From: Malus domestica
Lineage: Eukaryota; Streptophyta; Magnoliopsida; Rosales; Rosaceae
Assembly (NCBI RefSeq): GCF_042453785.1
Contig: NC_091675.1
Span: 6,832,501-6,896,500, forward strand
Length of the DNA stretch: 64,000 nucleotides
Direction of reading: 5' to 3'
Shown: positions 21,110 through 34,042 of the stretch, piece by piece
Layout: every line of letters starts with the position of its first letter
Numbering within the stretch: position 1 is the stretch's first letter
Translations under genes and position numbers: made by a program
The notes under the pieces: generated by a model
What the model was told of the DNA's origin: nothing
The model's database searches: none
The model's input: only the letters and a program-made list of their open reading frames with translations

Positions 21110-21995
21110 CAGGGCCGGTCCAGAGATTTTTGAGGCCCGGGGCGACGTAAAAAAAAGTGCCCTAACTTCATATAAGAAAATTATTTATTTTCACACATAA
21201 GACATCGAAAAAATTATACTTAGAAAAACACTTCAAACTCAATAATTTAGAAACACAGAAAAACTAATTTATTTTGTATTGAGATAGTGAAACAAAAAAA
21301 TTACGGGCTTACAAGTAGATAGATGATGAGTTTTGTTTTCCATTTGAACTTTGAATGTGTTTTTGAATAAATCGTGAGGTGTTTTTTTTTCTTATTTACT
21401 AACCTTGTCAATATGGAACTAAAAAATAATGATGTTTTCGAGTCTTACTAAATTAAACATTTTGATGACATGTCATATAATTTGCAAATTTGGTCTACGT
21501 ATTATTCTTTGTTGAAGATTAGACTTGAATTAAAACGAATATTTAAAAATAACAACTCACATAGCTACTAGATAGTAACTAAAAATAAATTACCAAGCAA
21601 ACAAAAATTTGTAAAAATTGAAAAGAATAAACATGCACATAGCATTTCGAACTTAGGACCTCTTGTTAATTTTAAACAACAAAAATCATTGTTTCTAATT
21701 AAACTTCTTGATCCTTTAACCAAATTTTCTAAATTTATACTCTTATAAAAAGAAATTTGTAAAAAAAGGAAAGTAAATAAGCACACATAGTGTTTTGAAC
21801 CCAAGACCTCCTTATTATTTTCAAATGACAAACCACCACTTCTAGTTAAATTTCTGTGTCTTTGAATCAAATTTTATAAATTTATACTCTTATAAAAATA
21901 TATATATAAATATACCGCCCTAATAATTTTGGTGCCCCTAATTTTTTTGGGCCCTGGACGGTCGCCCCTCCTGCACTGGGCCTGGGCCGGCCCTG
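21110..21995. mobile_element. Non-autonomous hAT element
   Basis: It begins CAGGGCCGGTC and ends GGGCCGGCCCTG, so CAGGGCCGG is an inverted terminal repeat. A perfect 8-bp duplication GTAGTGAG lies on both sides (21102-21109 and 21996-22003). The interior (886 bp in total) is AT-rich and has no transposase. It sits with its right end 33 bp before the ATG of the aminopeptidase gene, in the leader or core promoter. Confidence 0.88.
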
Positions 21996-22957
21996 GTAGT
22001 GAGTACTAGTAAGCAGTAACATACTAACATGGAGCAATTCAAAGGGCAGCCTCGGCTTCCGAAATTCGCCTTGCCGAAACGGTACGACTTAAGGCTGAAG
22101 CCAGACCTCAAAGCTTGCAAATTCAGCGGCTCCGTCGCCATTCTCGTCGACATCGTCTCCGAGACCCGGTTCATCGTCCTCAACGCTGCCGAGCTCTCCG
22201 TCAATGCCGCTTCCGTCTCTTTCACTCACACAGATTCCTCCAAGGTGTATTATATACTACTGATCTCATCTGATCATCCATGCAATTAACTAGGATGCCT
22301 AATTTGAAAGCAGACACTCCTCGATTAATTGTTTTAATTTCCTTTAAGTGCTCCTGCTGTTCTGTTCATGCTTTCAAATAATTAATAACTGGATGGATTG
22401 ATTATTCAAATTCAAGTTATGAAGCACCGATCAATTTATTCAATCCTGAATCGAGGAAACACCAAACACATATATATGTACTCTCCGTCTCCGATACGAC
22501 CACCCGAAACGAGAGTGTTTTTTACCCTACACATTAAACTTTGAAGTGAGGGTTGCGTTCAGGCTTCTATGGATCCACATGCTAAAGTATTGCTGACGGA
22601 GGTGGAAATTTTATTAGAGCTCAAGAATTTATCGGGGTTTACTGCTTGTTAGGATTTCTACTTGTTGGGATAGGAAACTGGTGGAATGACGGAAAAGAGA
22701 GAGAACAGTTTAGTGGGTGACTTTTGAATTCTTTATCTTTATCCAAAAATTAGTTTTACATTTTTAAATCTTTTCAAAAATTAAAAGGCATCATTTAATT
22801 TCAAGTTAACCAGGGTATTATACAGGACACGTGGCAAGCTCATTAGGTGACGGTGAGCATAGACCAAAGTTTAGACTGGTGAGTAGAAATGTTCCCATTT
22901 AATTAATGTAATCATTTCAATATTTACTATGTTTTAAAATGGATTGTTATTATCACT

Positions 22958-23099
22958 GATTTGGTAATATTCCTCTTTATTTGGAAGTGTTCGAATCTCG
23001 TGAATGGCAAATTCGATACCAAATTAGGTTGCTCATTGTATGACTTAGTCGAACTCCCCCTCCCCTAGTGTAAAAATATCGATGTACTAAAAAAAAAAG
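22958..23099 (+). mobile_element. SINE, plus strand
   Basis: It has a B-box-like GTTCGAATCTCG, a SINE-type body ending 'tagtgtaaaaatatcgatgtact' and an A-rich tail. The 5' end is approximate. It lies in intron 1 of the APM1 pseudogene. Confidence 0.5.
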
Positions 23100-23330
23100 A
23101 ATTTTTATTGACACTCCAAAAATATCATTTGTACTCCAAATTTTCTATAATTAAAAAAAATACATTGAAGTATAAAATGAGATTTATGGAGTGCTAATAA
23201 CATTTTCCATTTTAAATATTTTTAAGGTTAAAAATATAATTTTAATATTTTTCAATTGTAGCATAAATTTTGAGTTTTCATGAATGGCCGAACTCCCCTC
23301 CCAAATCCCGGCTCCCCTATCCTTGCTACA

Positions 23331-23508
23331 TTTTTTTTTTTTGAACAAACGATATTATTTACACTGAGGGGGAGAGGTGGGTTTAGCCTCACAATGGGCT
23401 AGCAATAATGTGGTTCAAACTCACTTTTGACGAGACTCGAACTTAAGATCTGTCACTTACAAGAGAAGAGAAGAGAAATATTATTAGACCGTAATACTAA
23501 GTGACATT
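23331..23508 (-). mobile_element. tRNA-derived SINE, minus strand
   Basis: A poly-T run (the tail on the minus strand) is followed by the body. On the minus strand a B-box AAGTTCGAGTCTCG is preceded by an A-box-like TAGTATTACGGTCTAATA. A 9-bp direct repeat CTTGCTACA flanks it (23322-23330 and 23509-23517), as target-primed insertion produces. Confidence 0.8.
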
Positions 23509-23531
23509 CTTGCTACATATTAAGATGCTAA

Positions 23532-23713
23532 TTTTTTTTTTTTTAACAAACGATATTATATATACACTAAGGGGTACGGGAGTGAGCTAAGCATCACCCT
23601 CACATTGGGCTAGTCATCAATAATGTGGTTCAAATTCACCTTGGCAAGAATCGAATATAAAACTTATCACTTACAAGTGAAGAGGAATATCACTAACCGT
23701 AATGCTAAGTGGC
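23532..23713 (-). mobile_element. tRNA-derived SINE, minus strand, with its target repeat split by a DNA transposon
   Basis: Same family as the neighbour at 23331. The left target repeat is ATTAAGATGCTAA (23519-23531). The right copy begins ATTAA (23714-23718), is interrupted by the Harbinger element, and resumes as GATGCTAA at 24781. Removing the element and its TAA duplication restores the exact 13-bp repeat. Confidence 0.85.
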
Positions 23714-23718
23714 ATTAA

Positions 23719-24777
23719 GGCCTCGTTTGGCATGCCGTATAAAGCATCCGATAGGATAAATAATACGGGAGCAGTTGTTTGGTGCACTCTCGTACTAAAT
23801 AAGCACCCGCTTAATTATCCGGCCCATCAAATTTTATACGGTTGACACCGTACTATTAAAACAGCCCAAAAGCTCAGGATAATTTGTCGGGGCGCTGTCC
23901 TCTCCAACTTCACGAAGCCGCCGTTAACGACATCTCAAAGTGGGCCTTCGAGCAGTTCCTCGACAAGTTCTCCACCCCAGGCGCCACTCCTCTGCAGTCA
24001 TTCGCCGACTAATTTCCCGTCTCGTCCGACGGAAAGCACACAGAGGAACAAAGAAGAGAGTGAGAGAGAGACAAAAGGAGACCAGTAGCGAAACAACATA
24101 TTCCACAGGGATATACAGAAAGGGGCGGATGGAAGCTGAGGAATTCGCCAACTGGAGGCATCACTCAGCTCTTCCCTTCCTCCAAATCGAATTTTGTCAA
24201 TGCTTTTCCCCAACCTAATGCCCAAAATCAGTCAGCCCCATTTTTCTCTCCGATGAGTGTTCTTGGTTTGTTGAAAAAAAGGTGTCCTCCGTGAATTTCC
24301 TTCCAATTGTTTTTTAGGACAAATAGAAAACAAAGTCCTTTGTGTGAATTTTCTTGGTTTGTGGTGTGTTTTTTTGTTGGGTTGATTTGTAGCTAAAAAA
24401 AAGAGAAGGATTGGGAAAAAAACGATGAGAATTTGAAAGGTGGGTTTTGTTGGGTTTCTTGTTGCTGCCTTTGTGGTGGGGTTTAGTTCAGGGGAGCAGA
24501 TGAGGAAGAAGAAGAAGGGATAGAAAGGGAGGGAGTTTGGGGGGGGGGGGTGCGGCAGAGAGATCTGGAACAAGAGAGATGATTTCAGCTTTTTTTTTTT
24601 AATTTTATTTTAAGTTTGATTCCTTCTATCCGGTATAATACCAAACACAATATAAATAATATGGTCATTAGTCTGATACTGCACCAAACGCCCGACTAAT
24701 TTAGTCAGTACTATCCGATGGCTATTTATCCTATCCGACAGAAATAGTCAGTACAATTCGAGCTGCCAAACGAGGCC
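23719..24777. mobile_element. PIF/Harbinger-type element with captured sequence, copy 1
   Basis: The terminal inverted repeat GGCCTCGTTTGGCA / TGCCAAACGAGGCC is perfect over 14 bp, with a 3-bp TAA duplication on both sides (23716-23718 and 24778-24780). Both are hallmarks of PIF/Harbinger. Sub-terminal sequence is shared in inverted orientation with 35994-37005. The 1059-bp interior has no transposase or Myb-like gene and contains a GC-rich insert of gene-like sequence. Confidence 0.88.
23908..24012 (+). pseudogene. Captured exon-like fragment, unidentified
   Basis: The frame reads LHEAAVNDISKWAFEQFLDK and then FSTPGATPLQSFAD to a TAA. A compatible continuation FPVSSDGKHTEEQRRE follows the stop. 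Composition and codon pattern look like a real exon. I do not recognise the parent protein. Confidence 0.4.
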
Positions 24778-27700
24778 TAAGATGCTAATAATAACATTAA
24801 TTTTCAACTTTTACTGCCTTGTTTGGAGTACAAGACAACAGTCATTGACATAACCGGAGGAATTAAAGGCTTAAGTGGCTATTGAGATGAGATTTTGCTT
24901 TTGGAGTTTGGGGAGACATTCCGATTGGAAGGGGAGTTTTGGCTATTTTATTTGAAGGAATTCTGGATGACAAGATGCAGGGATTCCATAGAGTGTAATG
25001 CTCCTTGAGTTCCGGATTCGTTATCCTGTTTGTTTATCAACTTTTGATTTTTCAATGTGCCTATTATATTTCAGTGGTAAAATTTGATTTATCCTGTGCA
25101 GTATGTATGAGCATAACGGTGAGAAGAAATATAAGGCTGCTACACAATTTCAACCGGTTGATCCCAGGCGGTGCTTTCCGTGTTGGGATGAACCTGCTTG
25201 GAAGGTCGCTCTCGATTTTTTTCTCTGATAGTTGAATTAGTTGAATAAATCTTGATATATGTTTGTATCTAGTCATTTTGTGAAATCAATATGGATACTT
25301 TCGCACTTCTTAATCGCAGCTTTGAGTATCAGAAGAAAGATAGGTTTTTATGGGATAAGAAATCATTCCTTAAGTTCTTGTTAGATTGTTTTACGAGGAT
25401 TGTTTGAATTGACCCCATTTATTCTTATCGATTGGAACTTTGATTGGCAGGCTACATTTAAGATTAGACTGGATGACGTTCCATCTGAATTAATTGCACT
25501 GACCAACATGCCCATTATTGAAGAAAAAGTGGATGGACATCTGAAGACTGTTTTGTATGAAGAGTCACCTATCATGTCGACATACTTGGTGGCCATTGTT
25601 GTTGGGTTGTTTGATTACATTGAAGATCATACATCTGATGGTAAAACTCATACACAACATCTCTTGTTCTGTATTTGTTAGTAACCGTTTCTTGACAGTG
25701 TCATATTCCATCTCCTCACAGGAGTCAAAGTGCGGGTATATTGTCAAGTTGGTAAAGCAAACCAAGGGGCGTTTGCTCTGAACTTTGCTGTCAGCGCTCT
25801 TGAATTTTACAGAGAGTATGTTTATGGATCTCAAAATAACTCAATGAATCCTTTCTCTGATTTTTTTCCCCTTCCGTGCTTATGTTCAATTGTTTATCAT
25901 TTGATATGAAATCAATGACAAAAAAGTTCTACAGTTACTTTGCTGTGCCATACCCCTTGCCAAAATTAGATATGGTTGCAATCCCTGATTTTTTTGGCGC
26001 CATGGAGAACTATGGTTTAGTTACATACCACGAAACGCTTTTGCTCTTTGATGAACATAACTCTTCAGCTGCCAACAAGTAAATGATAACATACACATAC
26101 TGAATGTCAATCTTGTTTTCATAATTTAGCTTCATTCTAGCTATTGTTTTTTAACCTTAATCATTTCATTTTGTTTTTGTGGAAGGTTGCAACTGTCGTG
26201 GCACATGAATTGGCACACCAATGGTTTGGCAATCTTGTGACGATGGAATGGTGGACGGATTTATGGCTAAACGAGGCATTTGCATCATGGGTATCACTTT
26301 CTTCATTTGTTGTACTTGTTATTTTACATGCTTTTAGACTTAAAGTTCTTGTTTTGACGTCATTAGGTGAGCTATTTAGTTATATAGACATCTTGTTCCC
26401 AGAGTGGAAAATATGGACTCAGTTTCTTCGCATTGAAGTTAGTGGGGGTCTTAAGTTGGACGGGCTTGAAGAATCTCATGCCATTGAGGTACGTCAAAGT
26501 GGACTAGGTCTTCCACAGATTTTTTATTCTTTGTCTGAAGTTTTATTTTTCGCGGCGTAGGACCTTGATCACCTGCATAACAGGCTTTAAATAGAAATAT
26601 GCACGTATACTTTCACATTTGTAGTATTTCTTGTACACCTTATTCCCTTTTTTTGGCTAGGTGGATATTAATCGTGCTTCCGAGCTTCATGAAATATTTG
26701 ATGCAATATGTTATGATAAGGGAACTTCTGTTGTTAGGATACTACAAACCTATCTCGGTGCCGAATGCTTCCAGGTTGGTCTTTTGGTTTGTTAGCAATT
26801 GTCCTTGACGACTAAACCAACAATCTTATTTATGAGATTTTTTTTACATTTATTCCATGGAAATTTCCGAAAAATAAAGGCTTCAAGGCATGCAGGATTA
26901 AAAGAGGATATATCCTGAAAAATGATTATTCTTTGAGATTTTTGTTCACACGTCTTCTGGTTCGCTAGCCGACCCCACTTAGTGGGAAAAGGCTTTGTTG
27001 TTGTTGTTGTTGTTGTCTTCTGGTTCGTATTGGTTATCAAATACGTTTCTCATGAAAGTTACAGAGTTAACTGCCTGCTATTTTTTCATGCGTCCAGAGG
27101 TCACTTGCTTCGTACATAAAAAAGTATGCTTCATCAAATGCAAAGACAGAAGATTTATGGGCTGCCCTTTAGGAGGGATCGGGTGAACCAGTGAACAAGC
27201 TAATGAATTCATGGACACAACAAAAGGGTTACCCTGTTATATCTGTCGAAGTCAAAGATCAGAAATTGGAATTTGATCAGGTTTTTCCATATGTTGCCTT
27301 CCTTGAAAATCTTGTTTGACTATCAGATGAAATTCTAAACGAACATCTCAGAGGTCTAATGCACTTTTTTAAAGTTTTTAAATCGTTCATTTAGGTTTTA
27401 TTCCATGGTACAAAGATCAAATAAGTTGATTAATAAATGGTAGACACAATTCTACTTGAGTGGTTCCCAAGGCAACGGGCAATGGATTGTGCCAATACTA
27501 TTATGTTTGTGGCTCCTATGATGCACGCAAGAACTTCTTGCTACGAAATAAGTCTGAAACTCTTGACGTAAAGGAAGTTTTGGGTTGCTCCATAGCAAAG
27601 ACAAGATCGAGTTGGATAAAAGTCAATGTGTATCAGACTGATTTTTACAGGGTGAAATATGACGAGGAACTTTTAGCTGCTATTGGATATGCTATAGAAA

Positions 27701-29168
27701 AGAAACACTTGTCTGCAACTGACAGATATGGTAATCACGTTTTTATGCTCACACACTTGTTTATCTCTTCGATAGTGAAATTGGAAGTATTCAGTTCAGT
27801 TTTCATCATTTCTTTTCCTTCAACGGGAATTTTGGATGACTCGTTCGCCCTTTGTAAGCTGCTCTTGATTACTGTAATGATCACCTCTGCATTGTGTTAA
27901 TTTTCCGGACTTATAGCCTTAGTGTAATTCATGTTTTCACCTTTCACTGATATCTTATAAGCTGGCAAGAATTGCAGCTGATGCTGTACCGGATCTACTG
28001 GATCTTATTAATCAGTTCTTTCTTGGCCTTTTTCAGTACTCTGCAGAGTAAGCTTGTTCTCTTTTTCTTTTTCTTCCCTCAACTGGCCAAGTACCTAGCT
28101 AGATAAAAATTCTTTACGCAGACATCGGTTCTTTAATAAATAAAAATGGGCGTCCAGTTGGTACTGCCTACAATGATATCGTTACATGATTTCATGGCAT
28201 ATCGACAAATTGGTATTCATGCATATTGTCTGGGTAAATACGCTTGTGTGATGACAATAGGGCTGGAGCAAAATGTTTTAACACTCCCAAACTATCCACA
28301 ATTTTGGTTCTTTCTTTTCGTTTATTTGTATATTTAAATTTGGTTTTGTTTCAAGGAAGCTTGGCTGGGAGCCTAAACCGGGTGAAAGCCATTTAGATGC
28401 AATGTTGAGAGAAGAAGTTTTAATTGCCCTTGCTGTGTTTGGACATGGCCCGACAATAAACGAAGCAAGTAGGCGTTTTCATGAATTCTTAGATGACAGA
28501 AATACGCCTCTTCTTCATCCTGACATAAGAAAGGTTTGTTTTGTTGTAAACCATTAATTAAACACCTTTTAATTCTCTGTTGATCATCATTATTAGTAAC
28601 TCTTAATTCTTGCACTGCAGGCAGTGTATGTGGCAGTAATGCAAAGAATAAACATGTCTGACAGATGGGGCTACGAATCTCTTCTTAGAGTTTACAGAGA
28701 GACTGATCTGAGCGAGGAGAAATCTCGCATTTTAAGTAATACTACAGATTAATTTGTACAATTAAGGATGTTGATCCAACATCTGAGTTTGTTATGTCGT
28801 TGGAATAATAATGTATCTGTTTGTGCCTGTAGGATCACTAGCATCTTGTCCAGATCCGAACATAACACTGGAAGTTCTCAACTTTTTGTTGACTTCTGAG
28901 GTATTTCTGATTGTCTCTCTTAATTGCAGGTTTAAATTGTAATTAGGTACCACAACATTAGAGTATCTCAAACCAATTGTGATTGACGATACTGGGTTTA
29001 ATCCCATCGATTGCCATCTATGTATATAGGTACGCCATCAGGATGCTTCCGCTGTGCTGTCCTCAGTTAGTAGGGAAGGACGGGAAACAGCTTGGACGTG
29101 GCTGAAGGTAACTCTCAATACCACTAGTTTCTAATGAGCATGCATACTATGAAATGTACGTACCCACA

Positions 29169-29820
29169 TGTTGAATTGTGGCCAAGTGGCCATCACCTTT
29201 CCTAATAAACAAACCAAAAGAAAGAAAAGAAAAAGAAAGACAAAATGATGAGGAAACATCATGATGAGGAGGCATCATGATTATGCTTTCTTCTTTTGTG
29301 GTTTTTTAATAACCATAATTATTGTTTTTGTTTCGGGTAGAAGAGAAGAAAGGGAGAGCTCATTTTTCAGGTGAGAGCAGAAGAGAGAAAAGTGAGCTGC
29401 CGAGAGCAGGGAGAGTTGCAGAGAGCCCAAACAGGAAGAAAAAGCTGCTGCTTCATTTGGTTAGTAATCATCCACCAAAGTAGTAGTTGTTGTAATAGCT
29501 TTGAGCTATATGTATAGAGAAGAAATTATTCATTATATTTCTTCCTCTATTTGTTTCTTTGGTGTGTGAGAGCTATTGGGTGTATTGGGTTATTTGGGTT
29601 GTGAGATTGCCAACACTTTGTAAACTCCCATTTGGTTGATAGTGGATTCTTGGGCGAGCTCCTACTGCTTCGAGGACGTACTCCAGTTACACTGACTGTT
29701 GAGGAACCTCGTTAAAATCTTGGTGTCTTTAATATTTTGTTCTTGCATTTTCATTTGATAAATTTCATGTGGGTTAGCTTGAGTTGGTTCCAACAGGTTT
29801 GGTGTTATCCTAGCACAACA
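29169..29820 (+). repeat. 5' LTR of copia A
   Basis: 652 bp, the same length as 34043-34694, with only scattered differences seen (for example tcttgggc against tattgggt near the end). An internal 'gatgaggaaacatcatgatg' segment distinguishes it from the LTRs of copy B. Confidence 0.93.
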
Positions 29821-29860
29821 ATTGGTATCAGAGCACTGGTTGCTCTTGGGTATTGTCTAG

Positions 29861-32800
29861 TTGCCAAAGATGTCAGACGGGCAAGATGAGAATCCTTTTG
29901 GAAGCAGCTTCGGGTTTGCAAGAACTACGGTGCAAAATGCAAAGTTCGAAGTGGAAAAGTTTGATGGCACAAACAACTTCGGGATGTGGCAATGTGAGGT
30001 CAAAGATGTTTTGGCTCAACAAGATCTACTTGCCGCTTTGGGAGAGAAGCCGGAAGCTATGTCGAAGCCGGAATGGGAAAAATTAAATTTGTGGGCTTGC
30101 TCTTCAATTCGGTTGTGCCTTGCAAAAACTCAGAAGTATTTTGTGATGCGGGAGACATTAGCAAGTGTGTTGTGGCAAAAATTGGAAGACAAGTATATGA
30201 CAAAGAGTGCAGAGAACCGGCTACACTTGAAGAAAAAGCTCTACCGCTTTCAATACAAAGAAGGTACAAAAATGATTAGACACCTTGATGCTTTTAATAA
30301 GTTGATTGCCGACTTGTTAAATTTAGATGAGGATATTAAGGATGAAGATAAGGCCTTAATATTGTTGAATTCATTGCCGGACTCTTATGAGCATTTTGTT
30401 ACCACTATTATGCATGGTAAAGAAACTGTGAAATTTGAAGATGTGTCAAATGCCTTGATGAATTATGAAATGAGGCATAGAGATAAAAATCATGATAGTA
30501 CCTCTGAAGCTTTATTTGTTAGAGGTAGATCATCGGAGAGAAGATCATCTTCTAGTAGGAAAAAATCACAGTCTCGACCTAGAGGAAACTCTAAAGGTAG
30601 AAAACCTTTGGAAAGGGATGAATGTGCCTTTTGTCATAATAAGGGCCATTGGAAGAAAGATTGTCCTAGGTTGAAGACCAAAGGCAAAGAAAGTTCTGAA
30701 GCTAATGTTGCTAAGGTTGAAACAAATTTTTCTGATTTTGCTTTAACCACTTCCTCATCATTTGATTGTGCTACTAAGTGGGTGTTGGATACAGGTTGTA
30801 ATCATCATATGACTCCTCACAAGGATTGGTTTTCAAGCTTGAAAGAGTTTGATGGTGGCGTTGTGTTCATGGGAGATGACAATCCTTGCACAACAAAAGG
30901 GATTGGTACAGTTCGTTTGAAGTTGCATGATGGCATGGTTAAAGAGTTGACAGGTGTTCGGTATGTACCGAATTTGAAGAAAAATCTTATTTCTTTGGGT
31001 ACTTTGGAATCCAAGGGCTTCAGGTTTCATTCAGATGGACAGACATTGAAAGTTACTTATGGTGCACTTGTTGTGATGAAAACTCCTCGATGTGGCCATT
31101 TGTATTTATTGCAGGGAAGCACTGTGACAGGTGAAGCATCCGTAGTCTCTGAAAATATGGGCACATCTGATTCAGATACTACTAGACTATGGCATATGAG
31201 ATTAGGTCATGCCGGTGAGAAAGCTTTACAAGGGCTTGTGAAAAAAGGTCTTCTAAAAGGTGCCACGACTTGTAAGCTTGATTTCTGCGAGCATTGTGTC
31301 TTGGGAAAGCAAACTAGAGTGAAGTTTGGTACTGATGTACATCAGACGAAGGGCATTTTTGATTATGTGCATTCGGATGTTTGGGGTCCTACAAAGACTC
31401 CCTCTTTGAGTGGTAGACATTGGTTCGTGACCTTTGTTGATGATTATTCAAGAAGGTCTTGGGTCTACACTATGAAGCACAAGAGTGAGGTGTTAAGCAT
31501 TTTCTTGGGTTGGAAGAAAATGGTTGAGAACCAGACTGGGAGAAAGATTAAGATTTTGAGATCGGATAATGGTGGTGAATACACATCCGACCCTTTCTTT
31601 GAAGTTTGCAAAGAGGAAGGAATTGTGAGACATTTTAGTGTTCGGGGAACTCCACAACAAAATGAAGTTGCAGAAAGATTGAATCGAACCTTGCTTGAGA
31701 AGGGTAGATGTATGTTGTCTCAGTCGGGTTTAAGCAAGTCATTTTGGGCAGAAGCAGTTAATTATGCATGTCACATCATCATCCGGTTACCCTCAGCTGC
31801 TGTTTAGGGTAAGACACCAATGGAGGTATGGACTGGTAAACCTTCTTCTGATTATGACTATATCCATATTTTTGGTTCACCTGCTTATTTTCATGTGACT
31901 GAAAATAAACTTGATCCTAGAGCCAAAAAGGCTATCTTTCTTGGTTTTAGTAGTGGTGTCAAAGGTTACCGATTGTGGTGCCCAGAGATGAAAAAACTTG
32001 TAATCAGCAGATATGTGACATTTGATGAAGAAAGTATGTACAAAGACTCTGAGAAGAATGTGAAAGATGTCCAACAGGTGGAGCTTGAGAAAGTTGCCTC
32101 TAGTACTTCAAATCCTATTTCCGCTGATGTCGAAGCCACTACAAGTGAAGAAGTTGGAGATCATGAGGATGTTGAAGAAGTTGAACTTGAAGATTCTATT
32201 CAAGTTGAAGAGCAAGTTTCACCTCAAGAGTCTATTGCCAAGAACAGAGGAAAGAGACAAATTACCAAGCCAGCTCGGTATAGTGACTATGTTGCTTTTG
32301 CTCTTCCTATTATCATTGATGATATTCCATCCAATTTCGAGGAAGCCATTGAGAGTGAGGAGAATGAGAGGTGGTGCAATGCCATGGGTGATGAGATGAA
32401 TTCTCTCTTGAAGAACAAGACTTGGGAGTTAGCTAAATTGCCTAAGGGCAAGAAAGCTATCGATTGCAAATGGGTGTATGCCAAGAAGGAAGATGCTGAT
32501 GAAAAAAACAATGTGAGATTCAAAGCAAGATTAGTTGCTAAAGGGTATGCACAAAAGGAGGGCATTGACTACAATGAAATATTTTCTCCGGTTGTGAAGC
32601 ACTCCTCAATTCGTATTATGTTAGCTCTTGTTGCACAATATGATCTTGAGCTTGTGCAACTCGATGTGAAGACGGCTTTCCTACATGGTGATTTGAATGA
32701 AGAGATCTATATGTGTCAACCGGATGGGTATATAGTGAAAGGGAAGGAAAATTTGTTTTGCAAATTGAAGAAATCACTTTATGGCTTGAAGCAATCTCCA

Positions 32801-33901
32801 AGGCAATGGTATTTGAGGTTTGATAAATTTATGAGAGGCCAAAATTATTCTAGAAGTCAATATGATCATTGTGTGTACTTCAAGAAGTTGCAAGATGGGT
32901 CTTTCATTTATTTATTGATATATGTTGATGATATGTTGATTGCCTTAAAAAATGTTGAAGAGATTGAGAAATTGAAGAAACAAATGAAGAACGAGTTCGA
33001 GATGAAGGATCTTGGTGAAGCGAAGAAGATCCTTGGCATGGAGATCACTAGAGATAGAGCAAAGGGTTTCGTCAGTTTGAATCAAAGACAATACCTTGAG
33101 AAGTTGATTCGGAAGTTTGGAGTTCATGATTCAACCAAACCGGTTAGTACCCCTTTGGCTCCTCATTTTAAATTGAGTTCTCTACAGTGTCCTAAAACTG
33201 ATAAAGAGAAGCTGCAAATGAAAAATATACCATATGCAAATTTGGTTGGTAGTTTGATGTATGCAATGGTATGCTCTAGACCGGATATTGCTCATGCAGT
33301 TGGCATGGTGAGTCGATGTATGCATAATCCAGGTAAAGAGCATTGGCAAGCAGCTAAGTGGATATTGAGGTATCTCCATGGTACTCGAGATGTTGGTTTA
33401 TGCTTTGAGAGAGATGACTCTGGTATTGGTCATTTTGCAGTTGGTTATGTTGATTCAGATTATGCAGGTGATCTGGATGAAAGAAAGTCTACTACAGGCT
33501 ATGTGTTTACTATGGCTAAAGGGCCAGTTTGTTGGAGGTCCATTTTGCAGTCGTCTGTTGCTTTGTCTACTACAGAGGCTGAATATATGGCAGTTGCTGA
33601 AGTTATAAAGGAGGCCATTTGGATACATGGGCTGATTAGAGATTTGGGGGTTGATCAGAAGCAGGTGGAGGTACATTGTGATAGTCAGAGTGCCATTTAT
33701 TTGGCTATGAATCAAGTTCATCATGCGAGGACCAAGCACATAGATGTGCGTTATCACTTTGTTCGTGAAATTGTTGGTGAAGGGGAAATCATTCTCCAGA
33801 AGATTCCAACTAAAGACAACCCCGTTGATATTTTGACTAAGGTTGTTGGTGTTGCCAAGTTTGTTCATTGCTTGAACTTGGCTCACATTTTGCCTATATA
33901 A
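29861..33901 (+). pseudogene. Copia A gag-pol polyprotein gene, one nonsense codon
   Basis: The frame is open from MPKMSDGQDENPFG over 1346 codons, except for a single TAG at 31805-31807, where copy B has CAG. Order of parts: gag with UBN2-type region; zinc knuckle C-X2-C-X4-H-X4-C at about residue 254; aspartic protease DTGC at about 310; integrase with H-X4-H and CEHC (about 445-480), DVWGP, DNGGEY (about 569) and a trailing E; reverse transcriptase with YVDD (about 1023); and RNase H to the end. In the integrase PQQNxVAER motif, copy A has Glu where copy B has Gly. The TAG lies between integrase core and reverse transcriptase, so the product would lack reverse transcriptase. Mobilisation would need readthrough or help from another copy. 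Confidence 0.93.
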
Positions 33902-34042
33902 AGAAGACGTTGAGCAGTAGGAGTTTTGGAGCATTTGGCTCGGCATGAATTGTTCTCTTGCTAGTGTTTGGGAGTGATTTTTTGGGTCAATTGTGTTGGT
34001 TGGCTTATCATGGCGTTTTCGGAACTTGGCCAAGGTGGAGAT

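Noticed and set aside
29823-29834. TGGTATCAGAGC as a possible tRNA remnant
   Set aside because: It is the retrotransposon primer-binding site directly after the LTR and no tRNA fold surrounds it.
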